Positions 32,656-42,266 of a stretch of DNA of 64,000 bases are shown one piece after another. The stretch is from the NCBI GenBank assembly GCA_034189865.1, contig JAXHTV010000001.1:124001-188000 (forward strand). Direction: 5' to 3'. The stretch's first letter is position 1, and every line of letters starts with the position of its first letter. The notes below the pieces were generated by a model. The model worked only from the letters and a program-made list of their open reading frames with translations, was not told where the DNA came from and did not search any database. A program made the position numbers and the translations under genes. Source of the DNA: Pseudomonadota bacterium. GTDB lineage: Bacteria > Pseudomonadota > Gammaproteobacteria > UBA5335.

Positions 32656-33594
32656 ATGCCCGGCAGCCACCAAGACGACATCAAACCCTCCGAAATCACA
32701 CCCGAAAAGGTGTACCGTGATCGCCGAAAATTCCTGGCAGCAGCCGGCGCCACAGCACTGGCCGTCACGGCGGGCGCCTATGCATTCGGTTTCGGCAATG
32801 AGCCACGAACTCAGGCCTCAGCGGCGCGAAACGTACCGGATGACACGCCCACGGACTTCGGAAAGGCATCGGGCTATAACAATTTCTACGAGTTCGGGAC
32901 CGATAAGACCGATCCCGCCCGCTATGCTCACACGCTCAAAACCAGCCCATGGACCGTCACTGTCGACGGCGAATGCGCCCGCCCGGGAACGTATGCTCTG
33001 GAAGACGTCCTTGAAGGCCACGCCGAGGAAGAACGGATCTATCGATTGCGTTGCGTCGAAGCGTGGTCCATGGTCATTCCCTGGATCGGCGTTCCGCTGG
33101 CGGACATTTTAAAGCGCTACGAACCGACCTCTCGGGCGAAATACGTCGCTTTCACCACCTTGCATGATCCGGAGCAAATGCCGGGCCAGAAGCGTCCGAT
33201 TCTCGATTGGCCCTACCGAGAAGGGTTACGAATCGACGAGGCGACGCACCCTCTGACAATTTTGGCGACAGGCATGTACGGCCAAACGTTACCCAATCAG
33301 AACGGCGCTCCTCTCAGATTGGTGGTGCCTTGGAAATACGGTTTTAAAAGCATCAAATCCATCGTTCGCATCACGTTCACCGAACGCCAACCCGCCACCA
33401 CGTGGAACGAGATGGCACCGCGAGAGTACGGTTTTTACGCCAACGTCAATCCCACGGTAGATCATCCGCGCTGGAGTCAAAGTCGTGAACGGCGGATCGG
33501 CGAAATATTTCGCCGCGAAACCTTGATGTTCAACGGCTACGGGGATCAAGTCGCGAGTTTGTACCGCGGCATGAATCTGCGGCGCTACTTCTAA
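32656..33594 (+). CDS. msrP: Protein-methionine-sulfoxide reductase, catalytic subunit
   Basis: 312-residue molybdenum enzyme exported folded by Tat. The Tat signal [19 protein letters not shown] is near 23-41. The molybdopterin ligand Cys is in [14 protein letters not shown] near 130-143, and [21 protein letters not shown] fits the sulfite-oxidase fold. MsrP repairs methionine sulfoxide in periplasmic proteins after hypochlorous-acid type stress using electrons from the quinone pool via MsrQ. ATG at 32656 has GAGGAG seven bases upstream. The msrQ start overlaps its stop (TAATG), so both are made together. Confidence 0.95.
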   Translation: MPGSHQDDIKPSEITPEKVYRDRRKFLAAAGATALAVTAGAYAFGFGNEPRTQASAARNVPDDTPTDFGKASGYNNFYEFGTDKTDPARYAHTLKTSPWTVTVDGECARPGTYALEDVLEGHAEEERIYRLRCVEAWSMVIPWIGVPLADILKRYEPTSRAKYVAFTTLHDPEQMPGQKRPILDWPYREGLRIDEATHPLTILATGMYGQTLPNQNGAPLRLVVPWKYGFKSIKSIVRITFTERQPATTWNEMAPREYGFYANVNPTVDHPRWSQSRERRIGEIFRRETLMFNGYGDQVASLYRGMNLRRYF

Positions 33595-34214
33595 TGACAA
33601 CATCCGGGGGTCGGCTGGCTTGGACAAAACGGCTGTTGCTACTGGCTCTACTGCTGCCGGCCGCACGGTTGATCTACGGGGTCGCGGCCGACAATTTGGG
33701 CGCCGATCCCATCGAAACGCTGGAGCATCAAACAGGATGGTGGGCCTTGCGGATTTTGCTGCTTAGCTTGCTGATGACGCCCTTACAGCGCCTGTCGGGT
33801 TGGGCCTGGCCGATTCGGTTCCGCCGCCTGTTGGGGCTGACGGCGTTCTTCTACGCGCTGGCGCACTTGGGGATCTATGCCTTGTTTGACCAGTCCTTGA
33901 GTTGGCAAGCCATATGGGAGGATGTCGTCAAACGACCCTATATCACCGTCGGCGTCGTGGCGATGCTGATCCTGACACCCATGGCGGCAACCTCCACCGA
34001 TCGAATGATTCAACGACTCGGCCACCGATGGAAACAACTCCACCGGTTGGTTTATCTGGCCGCCCCGTTGGCCTTATTGCATGTATTCTGGCAGGCCAAG
34101 ACACTACAACAAGCGCCTTGGATTTATGCCGTCATATTGACCCTGCTACTCATGGCCCGCCTGCCCAGCTGGTCGCATCGGCTGGCACGTTTTGCCGGCG
34201 CTGCTAAGCGGTAA
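33594..34214 (+). CDS. msrQ: Protein-methionine-sulfoxide reductase, heme-binding membrane subunit
   Basis: 206-residue membrane protein with six helices and the ferric-reductase-like heme b ligands. The first His pair lies near helix 3-4 (YALAHLGIYA) and the later one in LHRLVYLAAPLALLHVFW. It passes quinol-derived electrons to the periplasmic MsrP. The ATG begins on the last base of the msrP stop, which shows translational coupling. Its end overlaps the convergent ppnN by 11 bases. Confidence 0.95.
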   Translation: MTTSGGRLAWTKRLLLLALLLPAARLIYGVAADNLGADPIETLEHQTGWWALRILLLSLLMTPLQRLSGWAWPIRFRRLLGLTAFFYALAHLGIYALFDQSLSWQAIWEDVVKRPYITVGVVAMLILTPMAATSTDRMIQRLGHRWKQLHRLVYLAAPLALLHVFWQAKTLQQAPWIYAVILTLLLMARLPSWSHRLARFAGAAKR

Positions 34215-35577
34215 TTTCGTAGCACGGGACGTAGCGGTTTCCGGGCAAGCGCATCCGCTGCTCATCGACGAACCCGCTCAGTAAACGGTCTAACGGGGTC
34301 ATCAATTCCGGGTCCCCCTTTAACTGGAAAGGGCCATGCTCGGCAATAGCCCGTATGCCGTAGTCCTTGACGTTCCCCGCCACGATACCGGAAAAAGCCC
34401 GACGCAAATTGGCCGCCACTTCGTGGACCGGTTGTCGCCGATGAAGCGCGAGCGCCGCCATGTTCTCATGCGTTGGCAGGAACGGTTGTTGAAACTCCGG
34501 CTCGATTTTCAACACCCAGTTAAAGTAAAACGCATCGCTCTTCTGCCGTCGGTAGGCTTTGACTTCATCCAGGCCACGCTTCACGGCACGCGCCACCTCC
34601 GCCGGATCGCCGATGATCACCTCGTAGCGCGCCCGCGCTTCGGGCCCCACGGTGGCCTCCACAAACTCGTTGAGCCGGTCAAAGTACCCACGGGTGTGGT
34701 CGGGACCGGTCAGAATCACCGGCAATGGCATATCCGCATTGGCCGGGTTGATCAAAATCCCCAGCAAATGCAGCAGCTCTTCCATGGTTCCCACGCCACC
34801 GGGAAAAATCACGATAGCGTGTCCCAAGCGGACGAAAGCCTCCAGACGCTTCTCCATGTCCGGCATGATGACGAGCTGATTCACAATGGGATTCGGCGGT
34901 TCTGCGGCAATGATGCCCGGCTCGGAGATCCCGATATACCGACCCGCCCCGCGACGTTGTTTGGCATGACCGATTGTCGCGCCCTTCATGGGACCTTTCA
35001 TGGCACCTGGACCACATCCCGTACAAATGTCGACCTCGCGCAAGCCCAGTTGGTGCCCGACCTCTTTGGTGTAGTCGTACTCCTCTCGACTGATGGCGTG
35101 CCCCCCCCAACAGACGGCGAGGTTGGGGTCGACGCCCGGTGACATCGCGCGCGCGTTGCGCAGCACATGGAAAACAGCATCGGTGATGTTGCCCGGCACC
35201 TGCGGGTTGAAACGCGGATTGCCTTGAATCTCGTTGTGCACGTAAACCACATCACGCAGCACCGCGAACAGATGCTCGCGGATCCCGCGGATCATTCGCC
35301 CGTCCACGAACGCGCTCGCCGGCGCATTGATCAACTCCAGCCGAATACCGCGCTCTTGGGGAACGACGGTGATGTCGAACTCCCGGTGATGCTCCATGAT
35401 TCGACAGCTGTCGTCGTCGTTCGCACCGCAGTTGAGCACGGCCAACGCGCAGCGCCTGAGCTGCTCCTTCAAACCACCGTGACTGGTATCCTTCAGCCGA
35501 GCGACTTCCAGCTGAGAGAGGCATTCCAAACTGCCTTCCGGCGTGATCAGAGCATCGATGACGTGAGAAGAATTCAT
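34204..35577 (-). CDS. ppnN: Pyrimidine/purine nucleotide 5'-monophosphate nucleosidase
   Basis: 457 residues (E. coli PpnN/YgdH is 454). The LOG-type phosphoribohydrolase core has FPGGVGTMEELLHLL near 256-270 (the PGGxGTxxE signature) and GCGPGAMKGPMKGATIGHAK near 187-206. N- and C-terminal extensions unique to PpnN surround it: in E. coli these bind (p)ppGpp and control activity. The enzyme cleaves nucleoside monophosphates into base and ribose-5-phosphate. Monocistronic on the minus strand. Confidence 0.95.
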   Translation of the reverse strand: MNSSHVIDALITPEGSLECLSQLEVARLKDTSHGGLKEQLRRCALAVLNCGANDDDSCRIMEHHREFDITVVPQERGIRLELINAPASAFVDGRMIRGIREHLFAVLRDVVYVHNEIQGNPRFNPQVPGNITDAVFHVLRNARAMSPGVDPNLAVCWGGHAISREEYDYTKEVGHQLGLREVDICTGCGPGAMKGPMKGATIGHAKQRRGAGRYIGISEPGIIAAEPPNPIVNQLVIMPDMEKRLEAFVRLGHAIVIFPGGVGTMEELLHLLGILINPANADMPLPVILTGPDHTRGYFDRLNEFVEATVGPEARARYEVIIGDPAEVARAVKRGLDEVKAYRRQKSDAFYFNWVLKIEPEFQQPFLPTHENMAALALHRRQPVHEVAANLRRAFSGIVAGNVKDYGIRAIAEHGPFQLKGDPELMTPLDRLLSGFVDEQRMRLPGNRYVPCYEITA

Positions 35578-35830
35578 AGGGTTTAATCACACTTCGCGGC
35601 TCACGCCGCAGCGGTCGTATTGAGACAATCCCCTAGTGTATCTTGCAACTTTGTTGAATGCTTTAGGTCAAACGCACGAAATTTCGAGCACCCGACTTTT
35701 TGTAACTTTGAGTTAGAATACGTAGAGTTCGGGTGACGGGAACGTCAACGCGACTACTTTATGCGTGCTCTCTCCAATGAGACCACAAGCGCACAATGAT
35801 TGGGTCATATTGCAAGATTAGGGACTGATC

Positions 35831-36445
35831 GTGGATCAAACATCCGTCATCAAGACGTATAATCGACTGGCCTCCACCTACGACCATTTATTCAGCCCGA
35901 TCTTCAATCCGGGCCGCAAACGCGTGGTGGACCGCATGGCCTGCCAACCGTCGGATCGGGTCTTGGAAGTGGGCGTCGGAACCGGCATGTCGTTGCCCTA
36001 CTACCCCTCCGATACGCGGGTGTCCGGCATCGATCTTTCCGAAAATATGCTGGAACGTGCTCGACAGCGCGTTGCGCGGGAACAACTGCGTAACGTCGAT
36101 CTGCGTATCATGGACGCCCAGCAGCTTGACTACCCGGACAACTATTTCGACAAAGTCACCGCGATGTACGTCGCCTCGGTGGTGCCCGATCCGGCACGCA
36201 TGGTCTCCGAGATGAAGCGGGTGTGTCGCCCTGGGGGCGACTTGTTCATCGTCAATCACTTCAGTCACAGCAACGGGTTTGTCCGAACTTTGGAGAACAT
36301 CACCTCCATTGTCACGCCCTTTTTTGGGTTTACCTCGGTGTTTCCGCTGGACAAATTTCTGGAAGCGGCGAACTTCCAGCATTTCGAGATCGAGCCCGTT
36401 AATCTGTTCGGCTACTGGCTGCTTATTCACGCCGAGAACGAGTGA
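35831..36445 (+). CDS. PmtA-like class I methyltransferase (phosphatidylethanolamine N-methyltransferase candidate)
   Basis: 204 residues. The start is GTG at 35831 with AGGG about eight bases upstream. It has the SAM-binding motif VLEVGVGTGMSLPYYP near 44-59, SGIDLSENMLERA near 64-76, IMDAQQLDYPDNYFDKVTA near 92-110 and the post-motif MKRVCRPGGDLFIVNHF near 128-144. The overall pattern and length match the Rhodobacter-type PmtA, which methylates phosphatidylethanolamine three times on the route to phosphatidylcholine. UbiE-type or other small-molecule methyltransferases remain possible. Monocistronic; the next gene starts 140 bases later. Confidence 0.8.
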   Translation: MDQTSVIKTYNRLASTYDHLFSPIFNPGRKRVVDRMACQPSDRVLEVGVGTGMSLPYYPSDTRVSGIDLSENMLERARQRVAREQLRNVDLRIMDAQQLDYPDNYFDKVTAMYVASVVPDPARMVSEMKRVCRPGGDLFIVNHFSHSNGFVRTLENITSIVTPFFGFTSVFPLDKFLEAANFQHFEIEPVNLFGYWLLIHAENE

Positions 36446-36585
36446 CCCGAAACCCGAAACGGATTGAGTACGCGCTGTGAACTACCCAATGACAGAACCC
36501 ACGACTTATTTCGGCAACGCCGGGTACCCAAGGGCCTTGCACACCAAAACCCTCGACTGGATCTCACCCTGAGTAGATCAATTTC

Positions 36586-38277
36586 ATGGGTACCTTATTC
36601 GTCACCTTAGGCGGTTTACTGGCATTTTTTCTCGGCTATCGGTACTACGCACGGTTCCTGGCAAGCCGCATTTTCAAACTGGACCCGGATTTCCGCACGC
36701 CAGCACATGAACTCCAAGACGGCATCGACTATGTGCCCACCAGCCGCTGGGTACTGTGGGGCCATCATTTTGCTTCAGTCGCCGGTGCCGCACCTATCAT
36801 CGGCCCCGCCATCGCGATGATCTGGGGGTGGCTACCCGCCCTGTTGTGGGTGCTGTTCGGCACTGTATTTATTGCCGGAATTCACGACTTCGGAACACTG
36901 TGGGCTTCTGTCCGCAACAAAGGCCAATCGGTTGGCAGTATCGCCGCCTCCGTGATCAACCCCCGGGCCCGCAGTCTTTTCCTACTGATTATTTTCTTCC
37001 TTATTCTCATCGTAAATGCCGTGTTCGCCGTGGCGATCGGAACGCTGTTCACAAAGTTCCCCTCCAGCGTTCTGCCCTATTGGCTGCAAATTCCGGTCGC
37101 CATGGCGATCGGATGGCTGGTTTACCGGCGCGGCGTGGATATCGTCTTGCCGGCGCTGGGCGCGCTTGTGTTGCTGCTGGGTTTTGTTTTTCTCGGCAGT
37201 GCGGTGCCGCTCAGCCTGCCCGCATCATGGCTCGGACTGCCGTCCACCGCGTGGTGGGTACTGATCATGCTGGCGTATTGTTCGTTCGCGTCCCGCCTCC
37301 CGGTCTGGCTTTTGCTCCAGCCGCGCGATTTTATCAACTCCCATCTGTTGTTTTTCTGCCTGGCCGTGCTGTATCTGGGGCTATTCGTCGGCCGTCCGGA
37401 CTTTGTCGCACCGGCATTCAACAGGGCCGTACCGGCAGATGCCCCACCGCTTCTGCCGTTATTGTTCGTCACCATCGCCTGTGGCGCGATTTCCGGATTT
37501 CACGGCCTGGTCAGCTCCGGCACCTCATCGAAACAACTCGACAAAGAAACCGATGCCCGCTTGGTGGGATATTTGGGCTCCATTGGAGAAGGCTTGCTGG
37601 CCTTGATCGCCATTATGGCCACAGCGGCCGGCTTGGCCTCCACCGATGCATGGCAAAGCCACTACGGCAGCTGGGCGGAGGCCAGTACGGGCGGAATCGC
37701 GGTTTTCGTCACCGGCGCGGGCAATCTGCTTAGCCATCTCGGCATCGCACCGGCGATTGGCACGACGCTGGTGGCCACAATGGTGGTCGCCTTTGCGGCC
37801 ACGTCGCTGGATACGTCCATGCGACTGCAGCGGTTTATCCTCAAAGAGATCGGAACCGAGTACCGAATGCCGGCACTGCAGAACACCAACATTGCCACGG
37901 CTATCTGTTTTTTTGCGTGCTTGGCACTGGCCTTCCTCGCCGACCCCAGCAACCCCGGTGCGGGCGGTATGGTCCTCTGGCCGCTATTCGGAACGACCAA
38001 CCAGCTAACCGCTGCCCTGTCGCTGTTGATTCTGACCCTGCTGTTACATCGTCTTCGTCGGGGCTATATTTATTCCTTAATACCCTTTGTGTTGGTCGCC
38101 ACGATGACGCTCTGGAGTATGGTTTTCAATATTCGCGCCTACCTGTCCGCCGGAAATTACCTGCTGGTGAGCATTGGGGGAATCATATTCGCACTGAACG
38201 TTTGGCTGCTGCTTGAGGGGTTCGGGGCCGCTAGACGCGCGCGGTCTCAAGCACCAGCAGCGCAAGATTTATCGTAA
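36586..38277 (+). CDS. CstA-family carbon-starvation transporter (short form)
   Basis: 563-residue inner-membrane carrier with about 14-16 helices. The family markers are GIDYVPTSRWVLWGHHFASVAGAAPIIGP near 46-74 (CstA N-terminal signature), GTVFIAGIHDFGTLWASVRNKGQSVG near 91-116, and HGLVSSGTSSKQLD near 306-319. E. coli CstA (701) and BtsT (716), which carry peptides or pyruvate, are considerably longer; this form lacks the C-terminal part and may have a different substrate. It heads a plus-strand block with a small Cys-Cys protein and an ArsA-type ATPase. Confidence 0.9.
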   Translation: MGTLFVTLGGLLAFFLGYRYYARFLASRIFKLDPDFRTPAHELQDGIDYVPTSRWVLWGHHFASVAGAAPIIGPAIAMIWGWLPALLWVLFGTVFIAGIHDFGTLWASVRNKGQSVGSIAASVINPRARSLFLLIIFFLILIVNAVFAVAIGTLFTKFPSSVLPYWLQIPVAMAIGWLVYRRGVDIVLPALGALVLLLGFVFLGSAVPLSLPASWLGLPSTAWWVLIMLAYCSFASRLPVWLLLQPRDFINSHLLFFCLAVLYLGLFVGRPDFVAPAFNRAVPADAPPLLPLLFVTIACGAISGFHGLVSSGTSSKQLDKETDARLVGYLGSIGEGLLALIAIMATAAGLASTDAWQSHYGSWAEASTGGIAVFVTGAGNLLSHLGIAPAIGTTLVATMVVAFAATSLDTSMRLQRFILKEIGTEYRMPALQNTNIATAICFFACLALAFLADPSNPGAGGMVLWPLFGTTNQLTAALSLLILTLLLHRLRRGYIYSLIPFVLVATMTLWSMVFNIRAYLSAGNYLLVSIGGIIFALNVWLLLEGFGAARRARSQAPAAQDLS

Positions 38278-38477
38278 CCGGTGCCGGGAAGCCTACTGAG
38301 ATCATCGATGTTTCGGTCCCTGCCGAGCCAGATCGGATACGCAATACAGTGATCTGCGATAATCCGCGTAACAGCTCGCCCCCGTTCGACTCGTTACGGA
38401 GGCAAGAATCGGCCCACATAGGCCCAACTGAGGACGCTTAGTACTGTCCGATTATCGAAATCGTGCTGACGTAAACC

Positions 38478-38762
38478 GTGATCAACCACTCTAGGGCCTC
38501 CCTCTGGTGGCGACGGCTCCACCGTCTGAGCCATCTATACCGGGAACTTTACTACGCCCCCCACCGCCGGATGCTGGCCCGCCAGAACCGGCAGCAAGCC
38601 GATCTCTTTCGGCTACTGATTTCCATGGAAACCCTTGGCTTGCCCAATCCCGCCGCCTTTTACACATTGGAACTCACGCCTTTTCTGTTGGAAGATTTTC
38701 ATGACTGGCATCGACGCATGGGCATGGAGAAATCGCCCCTGGAGGGCTACCGGTGCTGTTGA
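38478..38762 (+). CDS. Small Cys-Cys-terminated protein ('cory-CC-star' type)
   Basis: 94 residues, GTG start at 38478. Strongly basic N-terminal helix (SLWWRRLHRLSHLYRELYYAPHRRMLARQNRQ, here given only as position 8-40), then a hydrophobic segment DLFRLLISMETLGLPNPAAF and the compact end LEDFHDWHRRMGMEKSPLEG plus YRCC immediately before the stop. The double Cys at the very C-terminus is the named trait of a small family I recall as 'cory-CC-star', usually found next to ArsA-type ATPases. Its stop overlaps the start of the next gene by 10 bases. Confidence 0.75.
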   Translation: MINHSRASLWWRRLHRLSHLYRELYYAPHRRMLARQNRQQADLFRLLISMETLGLPNPAAFYTLELTPFLLEDFHDWHRRMGMEKSPLEGYRCC

Positions 38763-39754
38763 ACTGGAAGCGCCGGGCCACCAAGCCCAACGCGACGGGC
38801 AATCCCCATTGGATTCGTTTTTTTGGCGGCAAAGGCGGGGTGGGGAAAACCACGTGTAGTAGTGCCTACGCCCTTTCGATGGCAGGGGCGGGCCATCGAA
38901 CGCTGCTGGTTTCCACCGATCCGGCCCACTCCTTAAGCGACCTGCTAGAACACGCGCTGAGGGGACAGCCGCAGCAAGTAACCCAAAACCTTTGGGCATT
39001 TGAACTCGACCCCCATAGCGCAGCGCTCAGGTATCTGTCGGAAGTAAAGCGTAATATCAGTGCACTGGCTGCGCCGGAACTCCTGAAGGAAGCGCACCGG
39101 CAGGTGGATTTGGCCGCACACTCACCCGGAGCGGAAGAGCTCGCGTTGTTTGAGGAATTGGTCAGCACCCTGCTTGATGTCGCACCGGCTTACGATGGCG
39201 TGGTCTTCGACACCGCACCGACAGGCCATACGCTCCATTTGCTCGCCCTACCCGAACTGATGCAAGCCTGGGTAGATGGTCTGTTAGCCCGGCGCCTCCA
39301 AGCGCACGCCGTATGGTCGGACACCGGGCAAGGTCAATCCCCCAAGCTCGATCAAGCGCAACAAATTCTCAATCGCCGGCAGCACAGGTTTGACCGCGTC
39401 AGGCACTTGCTGATGGATCCCGAACGCTGTTCTTTCACGTTTGTGATGAACGCGGATCGTTTGTCCATGGCCGAGACGGAACGTGCCATGAAAACGCTGC
39501 GCCAAAACCACGTTCCGCTTGGCGGTGTCATCATCAATCGCACGACGCCCGCCAGCGAGCACAGCGCCTTGATGACTGCTCGCCGCACGGTCGAAGCAGG
39601 CTATATTGAGGCGACCCGCAAACGATTGGGTCGGTATACCGACGTGTATGTCATCCCCATGGCGAGCAGCGAAGTTCAGGGCTTAAGCAATCTGCGCGAT
39701 CTCGGCGCCACTTTGAACAACCAAGGACTGGGCCCCAGCCAGACGAAACGATAA
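38753..39754 (+). CDS. ArsA/Get3-family ATPase
   Basis: 333 residues. GTG start at 38753 is inside the previous gene, with GGAGGG six bases upstream. The deviant P-loop FFGGKGGVGKTTCSS near 23-37, the STDPAHSLSD switch I near 55-64, and FDTAPTGHTLHLLALPE near 145-161 all match ArsA/Get3 ATPases. No paired Cys typical of arsenite binding is seen. Homologues either drive arsenite export or escort hydrophobic tail segments to a membrane. No ars gene (arsB, arsC, arsR) is present, so an arsenic role is not supported; a job with the short CstA carrier or the small Cys-Cys protein is more likely. Confidence 0.88.
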   Translation: MLLNWKRRATKPNATGNPHWIRFFGGKGGVGKTTCSSAYALSMAGAGHRTLLVSTDPAHSLSDLLEHALRGQPQQVTQNLWAFELDPHSAALRYLSEVKRNISALAAPELLKEAHRQVDLAAHSPGAEELALFEELVSTLLDVAPAYDGVVFDTAPTGHTLHLLALPELMQAWVDGLLARRLQAHAVWSDTGQGQSPKLDQAQQILNRRQHRFDRVRHLLMDPERCSFTFVMNADRLSMAETERAMKTLRQNHVPLGGVIINRTTPASEHSALMTARRTVEAGYIEATRKRLGRYTDVYVIPMASSEVQGLSNLRDLGATLNNQGLGPSQTKR

Positions 39755-39774
39755 CTAAGCGAGGAGACAGGCAC

Positions 39775-40659
39775 ATGTTTGAAAATGACGTATTAGCCCA
39801 AAAACGCATTCTGATCACCGGCGGCGGAACAGGCCTCGGGAAGGAAATGGCTGAGGAATACCTACGCCTGGGCGCCGATGTCTACATTTGCGGGCGACGC
39901 AAAAATGTGCTGGATGCGACCGCCGAACAACTGATGAACAAGCATGGCGGCTCAGTTAAAACCTTTGCGGTGGATATTCGCCAAGCCGATCGGGTCGATG
40001 CCATGATCGAGGAAATTTGGGAAGACGGCCCGCTCACCGGTTTGGTTAATAACGCCGCCGGCAATTTCCTCAGCCGCACCAAGGATCTCTCGCCGCGGGG
40101 TTTCGATGCGATCGCCAACACCGTTTTACATGGCACGTTCTATGTTACGCATGCCGTCGGCAGACGATGGATCGAAGGCGGCCACAGAGGTTCCATTATT
40201 TCCATCGTGGTTACTTGGGTATGGACCGGTTCACCCTTCGTCGTTCCCTCTGCGATGTCGAAAGCTGGAATTGATGTGATGACCAAATCCCTGGCGGTCG
40301 AGTGGGGTCCGCACGGCATTCGCCTCAATGCCATCGCACCTGGCCCGTTCCCCACAGAAGGGGCTTCCACCCGCCTCAGCCCGGGCATGGATAAGTCGGG
40401 GATGTTTGCCGGCGCCGGTGCCATGACGCCCTTGGGTCGGACCGGTGAGATGCAAGAACTCAAGAACTTGGCCACTTTTCTTATGGCCGACGGATGCGAG
40501 TACCTCACCGGACAGACCATCGCCATTGATGGTGCCGGTTATCTCGCCAACGGTGGCGGTTTCAACCAATTAAGAAATCTGTCCGACCGGGATTGGGACA
40601 AGATACGCGACATGATTAAGTCGCAAAATGAGCGCGATAAATCGCAACGATCGGTATAA
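39775..40659 (+). CDS. SDR-family reductase, 2,4-dienoyl-CoA reductase-like
   Basis: 294 residues with an NAD(P)-binding Rossmann fold: ITGGGTGLGKEMAEEYL near 14-30, NNAAGNFLSRTKDLSP near 92-107 and a Ser-rich center SIISIVVTWVWTGSPF. The usual catalytic YxxxK position reads SAMSKAG, with no Tyr, as known in dienoyl-CoA reductases where a different Tyr acts. IAPGPFPTEGA near 190-200 is the family's loop. A GAGGAGA site precedes the ATG. It follows the ArsA-type gene by 20 bases and is probably co-transcribed. Substrate could be an unsaturated fatty acyl-CoA. Confidence 0.85.
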   Translation: MFENDVLAQKRILITGGGTGLGKEMAEEYLRLGADVYICGRRKNVLDATAEQLMNKHGGSVKTFAVDIRQADRVDAMIEEIWEDGPLTGLVNNAAGNFLSRTKDLSPRGFDAIANTVLHGTFYVTHAVGRRWIEGGHRGSIISIVVTWVWTGSPFVVPSAMSKAGIDVMTKSLAVEWGPHGIRLNAIAPGPFPTEGASTRLSPGMDKSGMFAGAGAMTPLGRTGEMQELKNLATFLMADGCEYLTGQTIAIDGAGYLANGGGFNQLRNLSDRDWDKIRDMIKSQNERDKSQRSV

Positions 40660-40822
40660 AGAAAACCGTAGCCCGTCCGTCGAGCAAGGCGAGATAGCAA
40701 ACCTGGCGACGCAAGTGGCCGTACCCAGGCCGTCGAATGGTTCAATACAGCCCCGAACGCGACCGCCAATCTCATTCAAAGGAATCGCATGACAAATCCC
40801 TTACTGCAGCAGGGACGGCCCG

Positions 40823-42190
40823 TTAGGACTTCTTCACGGGCCGCTTCCAGCCGTCGACGGTCCTTTGCTTAGTGCTCGAAAGGGTGAGTTTGTTCGCCGG
40901 TGCATCCTTGCGAATAGTGGACCCCGCACCGATATTGGCCCCGGCGCCAACCGTGACAGGGGCCACCAGCTCGGTGCCCGAACCAATGAAAGCACCGTCT
41001 CCAATTTCAGTCTGGTGTTTCCGGGCGCCATCGTAGTTACAGGTGATGGTACCCGCACCGATATTAACGTACTGGCCGACACGGGCATCACCCACATAGC
41101 TCAAGTGACTGATTTTGCTACCTTTGCCGACGGTGGATTGTTTTACTTCGACAAAATTACCCACATGGACGTGATCCGCCAAGTCTGCGCCCGGCCGCAG
41201 GCGGGCATACGGCCCAATCCTTGCTTCCGATCCAATGGTCGCGCCATCCAAATGACTGAAAGGCAGTACCTCTGTACAGGCTCCAATACGACAATCTCGG
41301 ATCACACAATGCGCACCCACATGCACCCCATCCTCCAAGATCACCGTACCTTCAAAGACCGCGTTGACGTCGATCACCACATCCCGACCGCAGCGCAACT
41401 CCCCACGGACATCGAACCGCGAGGGGTCCATCAACGTCACGCCGTCATTGAGAAATCGCTCAGCCAAACGCAATTGATACGCGCGTTCCACCGCGGCCAG
41501 CTGCGAGCGATCGTTGACACCCAATACTTCCGAAGAATTTTCCGCCGCCTGGCTTTGAATAGGCCTGCCTTCGTCAGCCGCCATACCGACCACATCAGTC
41601 AGGTAATACTCGCGCTGCGCGTTCCCGCGCCCCAATTTTCCGATCAACGCTCGGAGTAACGCGGCAGGACAGGCCAAAAGACCGGTATTCACTTCAGGAA
41701 TACGGCGTTGCTCCTCGTTCGCGTCCTTCTCTTCCACAATGCCGACGATTCGTTTTGTGGCGTCGCGGACGATGCGACCGTAGCCGGCAGGATTTTCCGG
41801 CCGGGTGGTGAGTAGGCTCAAATCACGATCACCGGCCTGAACGAGGGCGGAAAGGGTATCGGGCGTGACCAAAGGAACGTCCCCATACAAGACCAAAACG
41901 GAGGCATCGTCGGGAATCAAAGGCAGCGCCTGGGCAACAGCATGACCGGTTCCGAGTTGTTCTTTCTGCTCAACCCATGTGAAACCACAATCTGCGAAAC
42001 GCCGGCGCACACTCTCGGCCCCGTGTCCGACCACCACACAGATTTGCTCGGGATTGAGTGCACTTGCCGTCTCAACCACGTGCGCAAGAAGAGGACGCCC
42101 TGCCAGCGGATGTAACACCTTGGGCAACGCCCCATTCATCCGGGTGCCCTTGCCGGCGGCGAGAATGACGACAGATAACGATGAAGCCAT
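40823..42190 (-). CDS. glmU: Bifunctional UDP-N-acetylglucosamine pyrophosphorylase/acetyltransferase
   Basis: 455 residues, the E. coli length (456). The N-terminal uridylyltransferase starts ILAAGKGTRMNGALPKVLHPLAGRPLLAHV with the conserved G-x-G-T-R-M and Lys. YGDVPLVTPDTL is near 101-112. The C-terminal half is a left-handed beta-helix of hexapeptide repeats, with GNFVEVK near 327-333 and the catalytic His region GAGTITCNYDGARKHQTEIG. Makes UDP-GlcNAc for peptidoglycan and LPS. It follows the atp operon, but a terminator lies between, so it likely has its own promoter. Confidence 0.97.
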   Translation of the reverse strand: MASSLSVVILAAGKGTRMNGALPKVLHPLAGRPLLAHVVETASALNPEQICVVVGHGAESVRRRFADCGFTWVEQKEQLGTGHAVAQALPLIPDDASVLVLYGDVPLVTPDTLSALVQAGDRDLSLLTTRPENPAGYGRIVRDATKRIVGIVEEKDANEEQRRIPEVNTGLLACPAALLRALIGKLGRGNAQREYYLTDVVGMAADEGRPIQSQAAENSSEVLGVNDRSQLAAVERAYQLRLAERFLNDGVTLMDPSRFDVRGELRCGRDVVIDVNAVFEGTVILEDGVHVGAHCVIRDCRIGACTEVLPFSHLDGATIGSEARIGPYARLRPGADLADHVHVGNFVEVKQSTVGKGSKISHLSYVGDARVGQYVNIGAGTITCNYDGARKHQTEIGDGAFIGSGTELVAPVTVGAGANIGAGSTIRKDAPANKLTLSSTKQRTVDGWKRPVKKS

Positions 42191-42266
42191 AGGAGGGCTA
42201 GAGACCTAATCAGGCAGTTAACGAGCCTCTATTATACGCAGCCGACCCCGCAAACGTGGCCGAAAC

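Noticed and set aside
34204-34214. Frame error at the msrQ/ppnN junction
   Set aside because: The overlap of 11 bases is between convergent genes and both proteins have full family length.
36756-37733. 325-codon open frame in another phase of the CstA gene
   Set aside because: The translation is Arg/Pro/Gln-rich and the CstA frame has clear membrane helices and family motifs.
38753-39754. Arsenite pump ATPase
   Set aside because: No arsB, arsC, arsR or arsD nearby and no arsenite-binding Cys triad was seen; the ArsA/Get3 fold alone does not imply arsenic.
40865-41659. 264-codon open frame antisense to glmU
   Set aside because: It mirrors the hexapeptide-repeat codons of glmU, has no ribosome site and no protein-like composition.
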